A stretch of DNA of 45,727 bases from Bacteroidia bacterium (GTDB taxonomy: Bacteria > Bacteroidota > Bacteroidia > Chitinophagales > Saprospiraceae): NCBI GenBank assembly GCA_030429045.1, contig JAUIEA010000015.1:1-45727 (forward strand), given 5' to 3'. The notes beneath the pieces are model-generated. The model was not told where the DNA came from, searched no databases, and worked only from the letters and a program-made list of their open reading frames with translations. Positions 24,172 to 33,829 of this stretch are shown in pieces (the first letter of the stretch is position 1; each line of letters begins with the position of its first letter). Made by a program: the position numbers and the translations under genes.

Positions 24172-24924
24172 ATGGACGCAAGCGATCAGATCGACACGAA
24201 CCGCCTTCCCCGCCATGTCGCAATAATCATGGACGGAAACGGCAGATGGGCAAAGGCCCATGGCAAGCCTCGTGTATTTGGCCATCGCAACGGCGTGAAG
24301 TCTGTCCGGGAGGTCACAGAAGCAGCAGCGGAGATGGGCATCTCCTACCTGACGTTATACGCGTTCTCTACCGAGAATTGGGGACGCCCTGCCAGCGAGG
24401 TCAACGCCCTGATGCAGCTTCTTGTGCAAACTGTCCGAAAGGAGATCAAGACACTCCAGGAAAACCAGATCCGATTGCAGACCATCGGTGATCGTTCAAG
24501 ACTGCCATCCAAGACGGCACGTGCCCTGGAGGAAGCCATGGAGACGACCCGGGAAAACCAGCGGATGACCCTGATCCTGGCCCTGAATTACAGCGCCAAG
24601 TGGGAGATCACCGAAGCCATGCGACAGATCGCTGAAAAGGTGCATTCCGGACACCTGAAACCGGACCAGATTACCGAACAGATCCTGGCCGACCACCTCA
24701 ACACGGCCGGCATACCCGATCCAGAACTCCTGATCCGCACAAGCGGCGAGTCGCGGATCAGCAACTTCCTGCTGTGGCAGATCGCCTATGCAGAACTCGT
24801 CTTTACACCGGTCATGTGGCCGGATTTTCGGAAGGAGCATTTCAAAGATGCCCTCCTCGAATATCAACACCGGGAACGCAGGTTCGGAAAGACTTCCGAT
24901 CAACTATCGTCCCAGAACGTTTAA
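24172..24924 (+). CDS. uppS: isoprenyl transferase (undecaprenyl diphosphate synthase)
   Basis: 250 aa from the ATG at 24172. It builds undecaprenyl diphosphate from FPP and IPP, the lipid carrier for peptidoglycan and other glycans. The HVAIIMDGNGRWA motif holds the catalytic Asp21. GHRNGVKSVREV, TLYAFSTENW near residues 60-70, and the C-terminal LIRTSGESRISNFLLWQ with the Mg/IPP-binding residues are all present. The length is standard. In Bacteroidota uppS usually stands directly before bamA, as here with an 82-bp gap. It is cytoplasmic, at the membrane. Confidence 0.97.
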   Translation: MDASDQIDTNRLPRHVAIIMDGNGRWAKAHGKPRVFGHRNGVKSVREVTEAAAEMGISYLTLYAFSTENWGRPASEVNALMQLLVQTVRKEIKTLQENQIRLQTIGDRSRLPSKTARALEEAMETTRENQRMTLILALNYSAKWEITEAMRQIAEKVHSGHLKPDQITEQILADHLNTAGIPDPELLIRTSGESRISNFLLWQIAYAELVFTPVMWPDFRKEHFKDALLEYQHRERRFGKTSDQLSSQNV

Positions 24925-25006
24925 AATGATGTTAAGACAACCCATGACAGGGGGCGAATTCCCCTCTCTCTTCGTTTTTTGCAAGACCATTACCCCGTTA
25001 CACCAT

Positions 25007-27514
25007 ATGCGCTTCGTCCTCATTCCCCTCTTTCTGCTTGCTTGTCTCATTGGAAAAGCCCAGGAGGACCTGCAAACCATCGACTATACTTCTGATCCAA
25101 AGGAACTGGAAGTCGGTGGCCTGCGCATCACCGGAGCCAATAACACCGATGCCAATGCCTTGATGGCTGTCTCCGGATTAAGGGTCGGTGGCAAGATCAA
25201 CCTGCCGGGAGACAATATCTCCCGTGCCCTCAAGGCACTTTGGAAACTCAAGCTCTTTACCGATGTACAGATCGTCGAGGAAAAGCGGATCGGCGATGTC
25301 ATTTTCCTGGAGATCGTCGTCGTCGAACGACCCCGATTTGCCCGGCATACGTTTCGGGGCGTGAAAAAGTCTCACCATGACGACCTCAACGAAATTGTCA
25401 ATAAATACCTGATCAAGGGGACCATCATCACCGAGAATAACCGGGTGAGCTGCCAGAATGCCTTGCGGGACTATTATATCGAAAAGGGATACCTCGACGC
25501 CCGCGTAGATGTCATTGAAGAAGCCGATGAACAGCTGATCAATGCCATCAAACTGGTCTTCGATATTGATCGTGGCAAACGGATCAAGATCGCCAGCATC
25601 ACCTTTGATGGCAATGAAAACATCAAGGACCGGAAACTGCGCAAGCAGATGAAGGAGACCAAACACCGCTGGAAGATCTTCACCAGCTCCAAACTCATCG
25701 CTGATGAGTACGAAGCCGACAAACAGAAGGTCATCGCCTTCTACAACACCCAGGGCTATCGCGATGCCCGCATCCTCCGGGATTCCGTGTGGCGCGACAA
25801 AAATGGTCGCATCCGGATCCACATGGATATTCATGAAGGGAATGTCTACTATTTCCGGAATATCTCCTGGCGGGGAAACTACATCTACGATGATGCAACA
25901 CTGAGTCGCGTGCTGCAGATCACCAAGGGTGACGTATTCAATTCCGAATTGCTGGAAAGCCGCCTGACCTTCAGCATGGATGGCGCAGATGTCAGCTCCC
26001 TGTATATGGATGATGGCTACCTGTTCTTCCAGGCGGACCCCGTGGAAACCTCGATCGACGGCGATTCCATCGACCTGGAGATCCGGCTGTATGAAGGCCC
26101 CCAGGCCACCATTGATCGCGTGGTGATCAACGGAAATGACCGGACACACGAACACGTCATTCGCCGTGAATTGCGAACCGTACCCGGGGCGAAGTTCAGC
26201 CGGTCAGACATCATCCGTTCCCAACGCCAGATCATCAACCTGGGCTATTTCAACCAGGAGAACATGCCCATCAATACCCCCATCAATCCACAACGGGGGA
26301 CAGTGGACATTGAATATACCCTGGAAGAGAAACCCTCCGATCAACTCGAACTATCCGCCGGTTGGGGCGGGGTCAACCAGGGGGTCATCGGCACACTGGG
26401 CGTCTCCTTCAACAACTTTTCCATGCGGAATATCTTCCGCCCGGAAGCCTGGCACCCGCTCCCCCAGGGAGATGGCCAGCGACTTTCCATCCGCGCCCAA
26501 CGTGGCAGTCGTTTTTTCCAGTCGTACAATGCCTCCTTTACAGAGCCGTGGCTGGGAGGAAAGAAACCGCGCAACTTCACCGTAGCGGCCTTCTTCAACT
26601 CGGTTTCCAATGGATTGAGCCGGAATGCAGAGGCCTACAGTGGACTGGACATCTTCAACCTGACCGTTTCACTGGGCAACCGCCTGCGCTGGCCCGATGA
26701 TAACTTTATCCTCACCGGAGCGCTGAACTTCCAGACCCTGAATCTGCAGAACTATTCCCGATTCTTCCTCGATGATGGAAGTACCATCACCAAGGGCAAA
26801 TTCAACAATTTCTACCTCAAGATGACCCTGGCCCGGAATACCGTGGTCGATCCAACCTTCCCGAGAAGTGGGTCCCTGGTTCAGCTGTCTGCCCAGCTCA
26901 GCCCACCCTACTCCTGGTTCCAACCGTTCACCAAGTTCGGCCTGCAATCTCCGGAAGACAAATTCAAATACCTGGAGTACCACAAGATCCGACTCACCAC
27001 GGAGTGGTATACCCCACTGATCGAAAAACTCACCCTGCGGGCAGCCGCCAAATTTGGATTCCTAGGCTATTACAATCCGGAAAAAGGAACCATCCCCTTC
27101 GAGCGATTTGAAGTGGGTGGCGCCGGACTCGCCAACCAGGGGGCCTTCTTCATCGGAAACGAGCTGATCTCCATGCGCGGGTATGATGTCGGCGATCTGC
27201 CTGCCAACAACAACGGATATGCATCCGTATTCAACAAGTTTACAGTCGAGGTCAGATATCCGATCTCCCTGAATCCAAGCTCGACCATCTATGTCCTCGG
27301 CTTCGTCGAAGGTGGCAACGCCTGGCGGACCTTCCGCGAATACAGCCCCTTCGATCTGAGACGTTCCGCCGGAGGGGGTCTTCGGGTGTTCCTCCCCATG
27401 TTCGGACTGCTCGGGTTTGACTATGGATTCGGGTTCGACAAGAACCTGCCCGCAAACAGCAAGTGGTCTCAATATGGCCAGTTCAACTTCATCATTGGAT
27501 TCGAACCGGATTAA
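25007..27514 (+). CDS. bamA: outer-membrane protein assembly factor BamA
   Basis: 835 aa from the ATG at 25007 (MRFVLIPLFLL). The frame is open upstream, but that part is antisense-like and overlaps uppS. The signal peptide ends near GKA-Q at residue 19. Five POTRA domains lie between about 30 and 430. The C-terminal 16-strand Omp85 barrel (about 460-835) has the loop-6 RGY motif in SMRGYDVG and the closing strand near FNFIIGFEPD. The protein inserts beta-barrel proteins, including the TonB receptor, into the outer membrane. The ompH/skp genes that often follow bamA in this phylum are not here; a terminator follows. Confidence 0.95.
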   Translation: MRFVLIPLFLLACLIGKAQEDLQTIDYTSDPKELEVGGLRITGANNTDANALMAVSGLRVGGKINLPGDNISRALKALWKLKLFTDVQIVEEKRIGDVIFLEIVVVERPRFARHTFRGVKKSHHDDLNEIVNKYLIKGTIITENNRVSCQNALRDYYIEKGYLDARVDVIEEADEQLINAIKLVFDIDRGKRIKIASITFDGNENIKDRKLRKQMKETKHRWKIFTSSKLIADEYEADKQKVIAFYNTQGYRDARILRDSVWRDKNGRIRIHMDIHEGNVYYFRNISWRGNYIYDDATLSRVLQITKGDVFNSELLESRLTFSMDGADVSSLYMDDGYLFFQADPVETSIDGDSIDLEIRLYEGPQATIDRVVINGNDRTHEHVIRRELRTVPGAKFSRSDIIRSQRQIINLGYFNQENMPINTPINPQRGTVDIEYTLEEKPSDQLELSAGWGGVNQGVIGTLGVSFNNFSMRNIFRPEAWHPLPQGDGQRLSIRAQRGSRFFQSYNASFTEPWLGGKKPRNFTVAAFFNSVSNGLSRNAEAYSGLDIFNLTVSLGNRLRWPDDNFILTGALNFQTLNLQNYSRFFLDDGSTITKGKFNNFYLKMTLARNTVVDPTFPRSGSLVQLSAQLSPPYSWFQPFTKFGLQSPEDKFKYLEYHKIRLTTEWYTPLIEKLTLRAAAKFGFLGYYNPEKGTIPFERFEVGGAGLANQGAFFIGNELISMRGYDVGDLPANNNGYASVFNKFTVEVRYPISLNPSSTIYVLGFVEGGNAWRTFREYSPFDLRRSAGGGLRVFLPMFGLLGFDYGFGFDKNLPANSKWSQYGQFNFIIGFEPD

Positions 27515-27545
27515 TCCGACCTGAGCCAAAGGGTATCCATGATTA

Positions 27546-27596
27546 AAGCCCGCCTCTACCCCCGATAACCCGGGGTCAGAGGCGGGCTTTTCTTTT
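27546..27596 (+). terminator. rho-independent terminator of bamA
   Basis: AAAGCCCGCCTCT and AGAGGCGGGCTTT form a 13-bp stem. The loop contains a second short CCCCG/CGGGG stem. The sequence TTTTCTTTT follows. Confidence 0.92.
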
Positions 27597-27674
27597 GCTT
27601 CAAGGTCTTTAGCAGCCCAGATACGGTGATATCGATAATGGATCTGCAGTCAATCCTGTAACCGCACATCCATC

Positions 27675-27755
27675 AAAGCGCCCCGCAGGGGTGCACGGAT
27701 AATAGCACAAAGTCAGGCAACCGCCTCGAGCCCCGTAGGGGTGAAACTGCCTTTG
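27675..27755. repeat. REP-like pair, second family
   Basis: Two direct copies of a small hairpin, GCCCCGCAGGGGTG (about 27679) and GCCCCGTAGGGGTGAAA (about 27730), stand some 50 bp apart. The AGCCCCGTAGGGGTGAAA form is a type common between genes in Bacteroidota. It differs in sequence from the GCCCTGAAGGGGC cores at 7.7 and 18.2 kb. Confidence 0.7.
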
Positions 27756-27923
27756 CCCGACGCATAGGCTTTCGTTGACTGAATTCAATCGTTTACACAT
27801 GTGGAGTGAATCCTTGCCTCCACATGCACGTGTGATTTATTGCCCCAAGCGTTAAACCTTCATTAACGGCGCACCTCCAATAGGGTGATCATTGTCTTCG
27901 TTCTGAATGCAATCTTGCTGCCC

Positions 27924-29345
27924 ATGCTCACCTCCCAACAGAAACTCCACCACCTCTACCAACGCGCGGGCTTTGGACTGAGCCCCTCGGAATGGCAACG
28001 ACGTCAGCACTGGACTGTCGAACAAGCCATCGATGATCTGTTTCATGAAGCAGATGCCAGTCTCCCCCTTGGTGGCTATGAGGAATATGAAGAAGAGTTT
28101 GACGTGATGCGGGAACAGATGAAGGAGATGTCCCGCCAGCAACGCCGAACAACCAAAAAGAAACTGGACAGGGAGAAACGACGCCTCCTCATCACCGGGC
28201 TCAATCGCGATTGGGTCCATCGAATGGCAGCCACCGGCCAGGTGGGTTTTCGGGAAAAAATGGTGCTGTTCTGGCACGGTCACTTTGCCATCCAGACACT
28301 TTTTGGCGGATTGGCACGGATCTACGCCAACACCCTCCACCGCCATGCCCTGGGGCGCTTTTCTGAGATGACCCTGGCCATGGCGACCGATCCGGCCATG
28401 ATCCTCTTCCTCAACAACCAGCAGAATCACAAGGACAAGCCCAACGAAAACTTCACCCGTGAACTCATGGAGCTCTTTACTCTGGGGCGCGGACAGTACA
28501 CCGAACAGGACGTCCGGGAAGGTGCCCGTGCATTTACGGGATGGGCCTGCCTGCCACTGAAGGGTGAATTCATCTACCGTGAAGGGGATCACGATGAGGG
28601 TCAAAAAACCTTCTTCGGGAAAACGGGTAACTGGAACGGACAGGACATCATTGAAATGATCCTGAACAGGCCCGAAACAGCCGGATTTATCGCCCGCAAG
28701 ATCTATCGCTATTTTGTCAACGATGTACCCCATGAGGACCGCATTGCCGCACTGGGGCAACAACTTTATCGCTCCGGGTATGATATCGGTGATCTCATGC
28801 GGACCGTGTTGAGCAGCGACTGGTTTTATGAGCCGGAAAATGTCGGAAACCGGATCAAGTCACCGGTCGAGCTCATCGCCGGGCTCCTGAAAAGTTTTCA
28901 TGCCCGTTTTGATGATCCGATCGCACTCTCCGTTGGACAGGCTGCGTTAGGCCAGGTCCTGTTCTTTCCACCCAGTGTAGCCGGATGGGCAGGAGGGAAA
29001 AGCTGGATCGACAACCAACGCCTCCTGCTCCGTCTGCAACTGCCTATGATCCTCTTCGAAGCTGCGGAAGCCGATATCCCCCTGCCCGGTGATCCGGAAG
29101 CCATAGAAAATGCTGCGACCATCCGCCAGCTGAAAGCCAGTGTCGACCCGAATCCACTACTGAGCATGATCTCCGGCCAGCCGATTGACGATGCCCGGAA
29201 AATGCTCTTACACTATCTCCTGCCTCATCAGTCCCCCGAAGACCTGGCCTGGCTGGGCAGCTACCTTCCCCGGGGCGAACCCTCCCGTCAGATGCTGGCC
29301 CTGGCCATCCGCACCTGTAGTCTCCCAGAATATCAACTCTCTTAA
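27924..29345 (+). CDS. DUF1800 family protein
   Basis: 473 aa from the ATG at 27924. The family typically begins like MLTSQQKLHHLYQRAGFG, so the GTG at 27885 is less likely. A coiled, charged segment lies near residues 50-95. Conserved blocks include EKMVLFWHGHFA, NFTRELMELFTLG, YTEQDVREGARAFTGWA, RKIYRYFVND, RTVLSSDWFYEPEN and PPSVAGWAGG. There is no signal peptide. DUF1800 proteins are almost always paired with DUF1501. Their biochemical role is unknown, and envelope or export roles have been suggested. The DUF1501 gene starts 10 bp after the stop. Confidence 0.9.
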   Translation: MLTSQQKLHHLYQRAGFGLSPSEWQRRQHWTVEQAIDDLFHEADASLPLGGYEEYEEEFDVMREQMKEMSRQQRRTTKKKLDREKRRLLITGLNRDWVHRMAATGQVGFREKMVLFWHGHFAIQTLFGGLARIYANTLHRHALGRFSEMTLAMATDPAMILFLNNQQNHKDKPNENFTRELMELFTLGRGQYTEQDVREGARAFTGWACLPLKGEFIYREGDHDEGQKTFFGKTGNWNGQDIIEMILNRPETAGFIARKIYRYFVNDVPHEDRIAALGQQLYRSGYDIGDLMRTVLSSDWFYEPENVGNRIKSPVELIAGLLKSFHARFDDPIALSVGQAALGQVLFFPPSVAGWAGGKSWIDNQRLLLRLQLPMILFEAAEADIPLPGDPEAIENAATIRQLKASVDPNPLLSMISGQPIDDARKMLLHYLLPHQSPEDLAWLGSYLPRGEPSRQMLALAIRTCSLPEYQLS

Positions 29346-29355
29346 GCCGCCACCC

Positions 29356-30552
29356 ATGTTACGTCGCGATTTCATCAGACTATCCTCCCTTGCTTCCGCC
29401 TCCCTGACCATACCCGGATTCCTTTCCTATGGGCAGGCCCAACTGGCCAGCCATGAGATGGGAAAACGATTGATCATCATCCAACTGACCGGAGGAAATG
29501 ACGGCCTCAACACGATCGTCCCCTACTCTGATGACCTGTACTTCAAGGCCAGAGGGCGATTGGGCATTCAAAAAAAAGAAGCACTCTATGGCAATGACCT
29601 CCAGGGGTTCCATCCTGCCCTCGAGGGCTTGCGTTCCCTCTATGATCAGGGATGGCTCTCCATCCTCAATAGCGTCGGATATCCGGAGCCCAATCTTTCA
29701 CATTTCCGGTCCATGGACATCTGGCATACGGGCAGCTCTTCCCGGGACTATTGGGATACTGGATGGCTGGGCCGGTGGCTGGACCTGCATCCGGGTACCC
29801 CGCATGAAGCCATCCAGGTAGATAATGCCCTGGGCCTGGCACTCAAGGGCCGATCCCGGCAGGGCTTTGCGCTCCGAAACCCGGAATCATTAAAGCGAGC
29901 CGCCAGAAGCCCTTTTCTGGATGCTGTCACGGACCATCGGCAGCAGCATGAGGAAGAAATGGCCTCCTACCTGTATCAGACCCTGGCATCCACCCAGGAA
30001 TCCGCTGCCTACCTGGTCGAAAAAAGCCGGACACACAGATCGACAACCCGGTATCCCGCCTCCCAGCTGGGACGGGATCTCAAGGTCATTGCCGAACTGA
30101 TCACCGCAGACACAGGCACCCGGATCTATTATGCCAGCCTCACCGGTTTTGACACACATGTCAACCAATCCGGACGGCAGGAGCGACTGCTCCGCCAATA
30201 TGACGAAGCCGTCTCCGCCCTGGTCCGCGACCTCAAACAACACGACCTCCTGAAAGACACCCTCATTTTGACCTTCTCCGAATTCGGCCGGCGGGTCAAA
30301 GCCAATGGTAGCGGTGGTACCGATCACGGCACCGCAAACGTCCTCTGGATGATCAATGAGGGTCAATTCCAGCAACCCGGCTTTTTCAATGCCCCGCCGG
30401 ATCTGGCCCGACTGGTCGATGACAATCTCTCATTCCAGGTCGATTTCAGATCCATCTATGCCGCGATTCTGCGGGATTGGCTGGACACCACCCCTGAGAC
30501 GATCCTCCAGTCACCAGGTCCGTCACCCATACCGTTGTTCCGTGCCGGATAG
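29356..30552 (+). CDS. DUF1501 family protein with Tat-type signal
   Basis: 398 aa from the ATG at 29356, right after the DUF1800 stop. The N-terminus MLRRDFIRLSSLASASLTIPG has the twin-Arg followed by a hydrophobic run, as in Tat substrates. The body belongs to the alkaline-phosphatase-like DUF1501 group. It has IIQLTGGNDGLNT, NLSHFRSMDIWHTG, DTHVNQSGRQERLL, TFSEFGRRVKANGSGGTDHG and ANVLWM. The His and Asp of GGTDHGTAN are the usual metal-site candidates. The substrate is unknown. It is expected in the periplasm, acting with DUF1800. A terminator follows at once. Confidence 0.9.
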   Translation: MLRRDFIRLSSLASASLTIPGFLSYGQAQLASHEMGKRLIIIQLTGGNDGLNTIVPYSDDLYFKARGRLGIQKKEALYGNDLQGFHPALEGLRSLYDQGWLSILNSVGYPEPNLSHFRSMDIWHTGSSSRDYWDTGWLGRWLDLHPGTPHEAIQVDNALGLALKGRSRQGFALRNPESLKRAARSPFLDAVTDHRQQHEEEMASYLYQTLASTQESAAYLVEKSRTHRSTTRYPASQLGRDLKVIAELITADTGTRIYYASLTGFDTHVNQSGRQERLLRQYDEAVSALVRDLKQHDLLKDTLILTFSEFGRRVKANGSGGTDHGTANVLWMINEGQFQQPGFFNAPPDLARLVDDNLSFQVDFRSIYAAILRDWLDTTPETILQSPGPSPIPLFRAG

Positions 30553-30554
30553 AC

Positions 30555-30593
30555 AAAACGGGATCGAAGACTGTCGCCTTCGATCCCGTTTTT
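30555..30593. terminator. bidirectional rho-independent terminator
   Basis: AAAACGGGATCGAAG and CTTCGATCCCGTTTT make a 15-bp stem with a short loop, an A run before it and a T run after it. It lies between the DUF1501 gene and the convergent porW gene and can serve both. Confidence 0.93.
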
Positions 30594-30623
30594 CATTCTT
30601 CAGCCTTATCCAGCTGCCTATCG

Positions 30624-33600
30624 TTAGAGGTAATTGGCCACAAAGAATGGATCGTAGGCTTCCAGGGAGCGATTCTTCAGGATGACCCGATAGTTCTGCT
30701 GGGTCACAGGATAGACTTTCAAACCGGCCTCAGCTTTTCCGATAAACTCCTCCTTGTATTTTTCGATCAGCTGATAATACTCCATGGCATTTTCGGCAGA
30801 GTTGAACTTGCGCACAACCATCAGCGGCACATCCACACTGAGGAAGATGTTCGATGAGAGTCGCAGCCGGTCCGCCTTGAAATATTTCCGATTAAAGGCA
30901 TTGACCGCATTTTGAGCATCCTGCAACTCCACTTCCTTCAGTGACCAGTTGATGATCACATAATGCGTGCCTTCAGGGTCGAGATTAAACTCACTTTCTT
31001 CCGCATTCTGATTGGGCAGGTCTTTCGGCGCTACCGATTTGTCTCCCAGCAGGCGCAGGATCTCCTTTGCGCGCTTCTCTTCCTCCGTATCCGGGTATTT
31101 GCTGACCAGGTCCTTCAATGCATCGATATAGGCCTCCTTTCCATCGCGGTTTCCGGTTGTCATGGCCCGCAATAAGACAAACTTGGCCTGCAGGCGATTG
31201 TCCGGACCAAAAAGGGTATCCACCTGTTCGAGCTTCGACCAGGCCAGGTCATACCTGGCATTGCGGAAGTCCTCATAGGTCTGCTTGTAATAGTTGTTCA
31301 ACTGTCGTTCCTTCTCCCTGGACTCACCCAGGTAATTGGGATCGCCCAATACACGGGCATAGGTCGATTCAGGATACTTACCCATGATCAGGTCATAGTA
31401 CTTCCGGGCCTGACTGTTCTCTCCCAATTCATTGTGTGCCAGGTAAAGGAAGTACCAGGCATCCAGCTCATGTTCCGTTGCCGGGAAGCGCGCCAACAAC
31501 TCGGTCAACACGTCTACGGTCTTCTGGTTGTTCTGTAATCGTTCCCGATAAAGCCGTCCCAGGGCGATCATGGCTGTCTGGATCTTCTCCTCAGCCTCTG
31601 CCACTGCTTCCGGGGTCATGGGCACGTCCTTGAACATCTCCTGCAGTTCACTATTGGTCAGGCTGGTCTCTATCGCTTCTTCCGCAGATTCCGCTTCCTC
31701 CACTTCGAAGCTGGTGGACCGATTGGACCTTCGCCAGTTATCCTCCAGAAGGCGATCATTACCCCAATAATCCTTGAAATCCTTCAATCCCCGATCCAGC
31801 GCTTTACTGTCGTAGGCAAAGAAATTCGATTTTGTCGGGCCGGAGGACGGGGTATTCCGGGCACCGAACTGTCCCTGGCTGACCGAGAGATTCCGACCGG
31901 TCGACTTCGGCTGCCGGTTCTGGTTGGCGGCCAATTCATTGGCTTTGGCAAGACGGTCCGCCTTGATCTGTTCGGCCAGGGCCACGCGGTCCTTTTCAGA
32001 CAATCCGGCGATCATCAACAGACTGTCCTGCAGGGTGATCACCTGAATATTTCTGGCGATATCTGTCAGGTTCTTGCTCAGCAGGGACGCGCGATCATAC
32101 CGCTCGTCGGTCGCCGGCATTTCCTTGATGACCAGGTCGTAAAACACCTTTGCTTCGACATACATCTCCTGGGCGAAATACAGCTCCGCCAGTTTGAGAT
32201 GGGTCTCCGCTTTCTGGGAAATGTTTTTACTGGAGTAACGAGCGGATTCCTTCAGGTTGGCAATGGCCGCAGTCGTATCCTGGAGATCGAGGTCCATCTC
32301 TGCCAGGGCATAATGGATCCGATCCCGGTAATCTTCATTCTTCTTGTCTTTCAGCAGCCGCTCCATATCCTTCCGGGAATCAGCAACCAGAGAATGCCCG
32401 GCACGATACTCACCCAAAAGCAGATTCAGGCGGGCATTGAACTCCATTTCATATGCCGGCCGCAATTTGACGACCGAACGAAAGGCTTCCACCGACTGGG
32501 CATACTGATTCTGCTGCTGATAGATCTGACCGAGGATGTACTGGTACCTCGCCTTTTCCTTTTTCTTCCTGGCCAGGGTGATGGCTGAACGCAGGTAGGG
32601 GATAGCGCTGTCATACATTCCACGTTCCATGAAGAGATGCGCCTGGGCGACCGGTATTTCCCGAATCACCTCCGGAGAAGCGGTCGGATGGGTGGCCGCT
32701 TCCGTAAAAGCCCGCATGGCATCTTCGTACAGATGCCGTTCGGTATAGGTACGCCCCAGCCAGAGCATGCCTTCTGCATAGGCAGGGCGATGCTTGAACA
32801 GATAGTTTTCCTTCTTGGGCTTTTCTTCTTCCGGTTGTACGTCTTCCTCCTCTGGTTCACTCTTGTCTGTGACCTCTTCGGGCTCCGGGTCCTGTTCAGC
32901 CGCCGGGGCAGGTGCTAGTTCATCACCGGGTTGACCACTGTTTTCCAGTGAGTCCGTTTCTATCGGCGCAGGGGTATCCTTTTTCTTTCGGGGCACCTTT
33001 TTTCCCTTCTTCCTGGCCTTGGCTCGAGCCTTGGCTTCTTTTTCACGTTCCTTTTTCCGACGCTTGGCTTCTTTGCGGCGTTCTTTTGCAGCCTTTTTTG
33101 CCTCCCGAAGACGTTCCTTGCGGGATTTTTCAGCCGCGTCTCTTTTGGCCTCCCGCTTCTCCTCGAGTTCCTTCTTTCGCTCCTCCCGCTCCTTCTCCTG
33201 CAGCTTTTTCTTTTCCCGGCGTTCCTCTTCCCTGGCTTTTGCCCGGGCTTTCTTGTTGATGGTTTTCTTTCGCAGATCCATCGCCTCCGGTGAATATGCC
33301 TCTTTCAGATACACCAGGGTCTCTTCGGCGGACTCGTAATCGTGTTTGAGATATTGGGCCTTCCCGACCAGGAGATAGCAATCATCCACCCAATGACTGG
33401 GCCGGTGCAGGGTTGCCACGACCGATACCTTCTCGATGGCTTTGTCCAGGTCCTCCTTCACTGTTTCGGGATCCGCAACATGAACATAGTCGTAAACATC
33501 CAGGATCTGAGTATAATTGTCCTGGTTGTTGGTCGCCAGCTTGAGCTCGCTGGCTTCCAAAAGCACGTTCGCATTGAAATAGCCGTTGTAATAAGCCGTT

Positions 33601-33755
33601 GTATTGTGATAGAACCGGCCCATGAGAGAGGGGTTCTCCCGACTTTTTTTAGTCGCGCAGCTGCTGACAGCAATAAGGAGTAAAAAGAGGACGGGTAATC
33701 GGAATGATCTCAAGGCGGAGGTGATATGAATAGAAAGTAGAATACGAAAAACCAT
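30624..33755 (-). CDS. porW: type IX secretion lipoprotein PorW/SprE-like, with a large charged helix
   Basis: 1043 aa, longer than the usual 850-900. Lipoprotein signal with Cys33 (AVSSC). The N-terminal FYHNTTAYYNGYFNAN block (48-63) and the TPR array are typical of PorW/SprE, which links the PorK/N ring to the T9SS translocon. TPRs lie between about 60-155 and 325-620. Residues 161-259 are an uninterrupted Lys/Arg/Glu/Ala helix, then 260-313 is Pro/Glu rich. The rest (620-1043) has TPRs and a C-terminal domain ending YDPFFVANYL. The charged helix is unusual and may act as a spacer. A -7 box lies at 33794-33801. Confidence 0.9.
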   Translation of the reverse strand: MVFRILLSIHITSALRSFRLPVLFLLLIAVSSCATKKSRENPSLMGRFYHNTTAYYNGYFNANVLLEASELKLATNNQDNYTQILDVYDYVHVADPETVKEDLDKAIEKVSVVATLHRPSHWVDDCYLLVGKAQYLKHDYESAEETLVYLKEAYSPEAMDLRKKTINKKARAKAREEERREKKKLQEKEREERKKELEEKREAKRDAAEKSRKERLREAKKAAKERRKEAKRRKKEREKEAKARAKARKKGKKVPRKKKDTPAPIETDSLENSGQPGDELAPAPAAEQDPEPEEVTDKSEPEEEDVQPEEEKPKKENYLFKHRPAYAEGMLWLGRTYTERHLYEDAMRAFTEAATHPTASPEVIREIPVAQAHLFMERGMYDSAIPYLRSAITLARKKKEKARYQYILGQIYQQQNQYAQSVEAFRSVVKLRPAYEMEFNARLNLLLGEYRAGHSLVADSRKDMERLLKDKKNEDYRDRIHYALAEMDLDLQDTTAAIANLKESARYSSKNISQKAETHLKLAELYFAQEMYVEAKVFYDLVIKEMPATDERYDRASLLSKNLTDIARNIQVITLQDSLLMIAGLSEKDRVALAEQIKADRLAKANELAANQNRQPKSTGRNLSVSQGQFGARNTPSSGPTKSNFFAYDSKALDRGLKDFKDYWGNDRLLEDNWRRSNRSTSFEVEEAESAEEAIETSLTNSELQEMFKDVPMTPEAVAEAEEKIQTAMIALGRLYRERLQNNQKTVDVLTELLARFPATEHELDAWYFLYLAHNELGENSQARKYYDLIMGKYPESTYARVLGDPNYLGESREKERQLNNYYKQTYEDFRNARYDLAWSKLEQVDTLFGPDNRLQAKFVLLRAMTTGNRDGKEAYIDALKDLVSKYPDTEEEKRAKEILRLLGDKSVAPKDLPNQNAEESEFNLDPEGTHYVIINWSLKEVELQDAQNAVNAFNRKYFKADRLRLSSNIFLSVDVPLMVVRKFNSAENAMEYYQLIEKYKEEFIGKAEAGLKVYPVTQQNYRVILKNRSLEAYDPFFVANYL

Positions 33756-33793
33756 ACCAATCGGCTGGAACAGGCATATAACAACCGATTGGG

Positions 33794-33801
33794 CAAAATT
33801 A
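33794..33801 (-). promoter_or_regulatory. Bacteroidota -7 element (TAATTTTGC) of porW
   Basis: Minus-strand TAATTTTG followed by C matches the consensus. It lies 38 bp before the porW ATG, in the 74-bp divergent region shared with the M23 gene. A TTTG lies 13 bp further upstream, closer than the usual -33 spacing. Confidence 0.55.
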
Positions 33802-33829
33802 TTTTAATTCGCAGCAAATTAGCAGTTCC

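Larger units (their letters stand above)
27515..27923. other. gene-free gap of about 400 bp
   Basis: It contains the bamA terminator (27546-27596) and a pair of GCCCCG(C/T)AGGGGTG hairpin repeats (27675-27750). The tail has no clear promoter box. The frame of the next gene is open up to 27885 with GTG, but the ATG at 27924 is preferred. Confidence 0.8.

Noticed and set aside
25178-26155. A 325-codon open frame antisense to bamA
   Set aside because: The sense strand is clearly BamA POTRA sequence; the antisense translation shows no family.
27609-27800. A 63-codon minus-strand frame after bamA
   Set aside because: It covers the REP-like hairpins and has no protein features.
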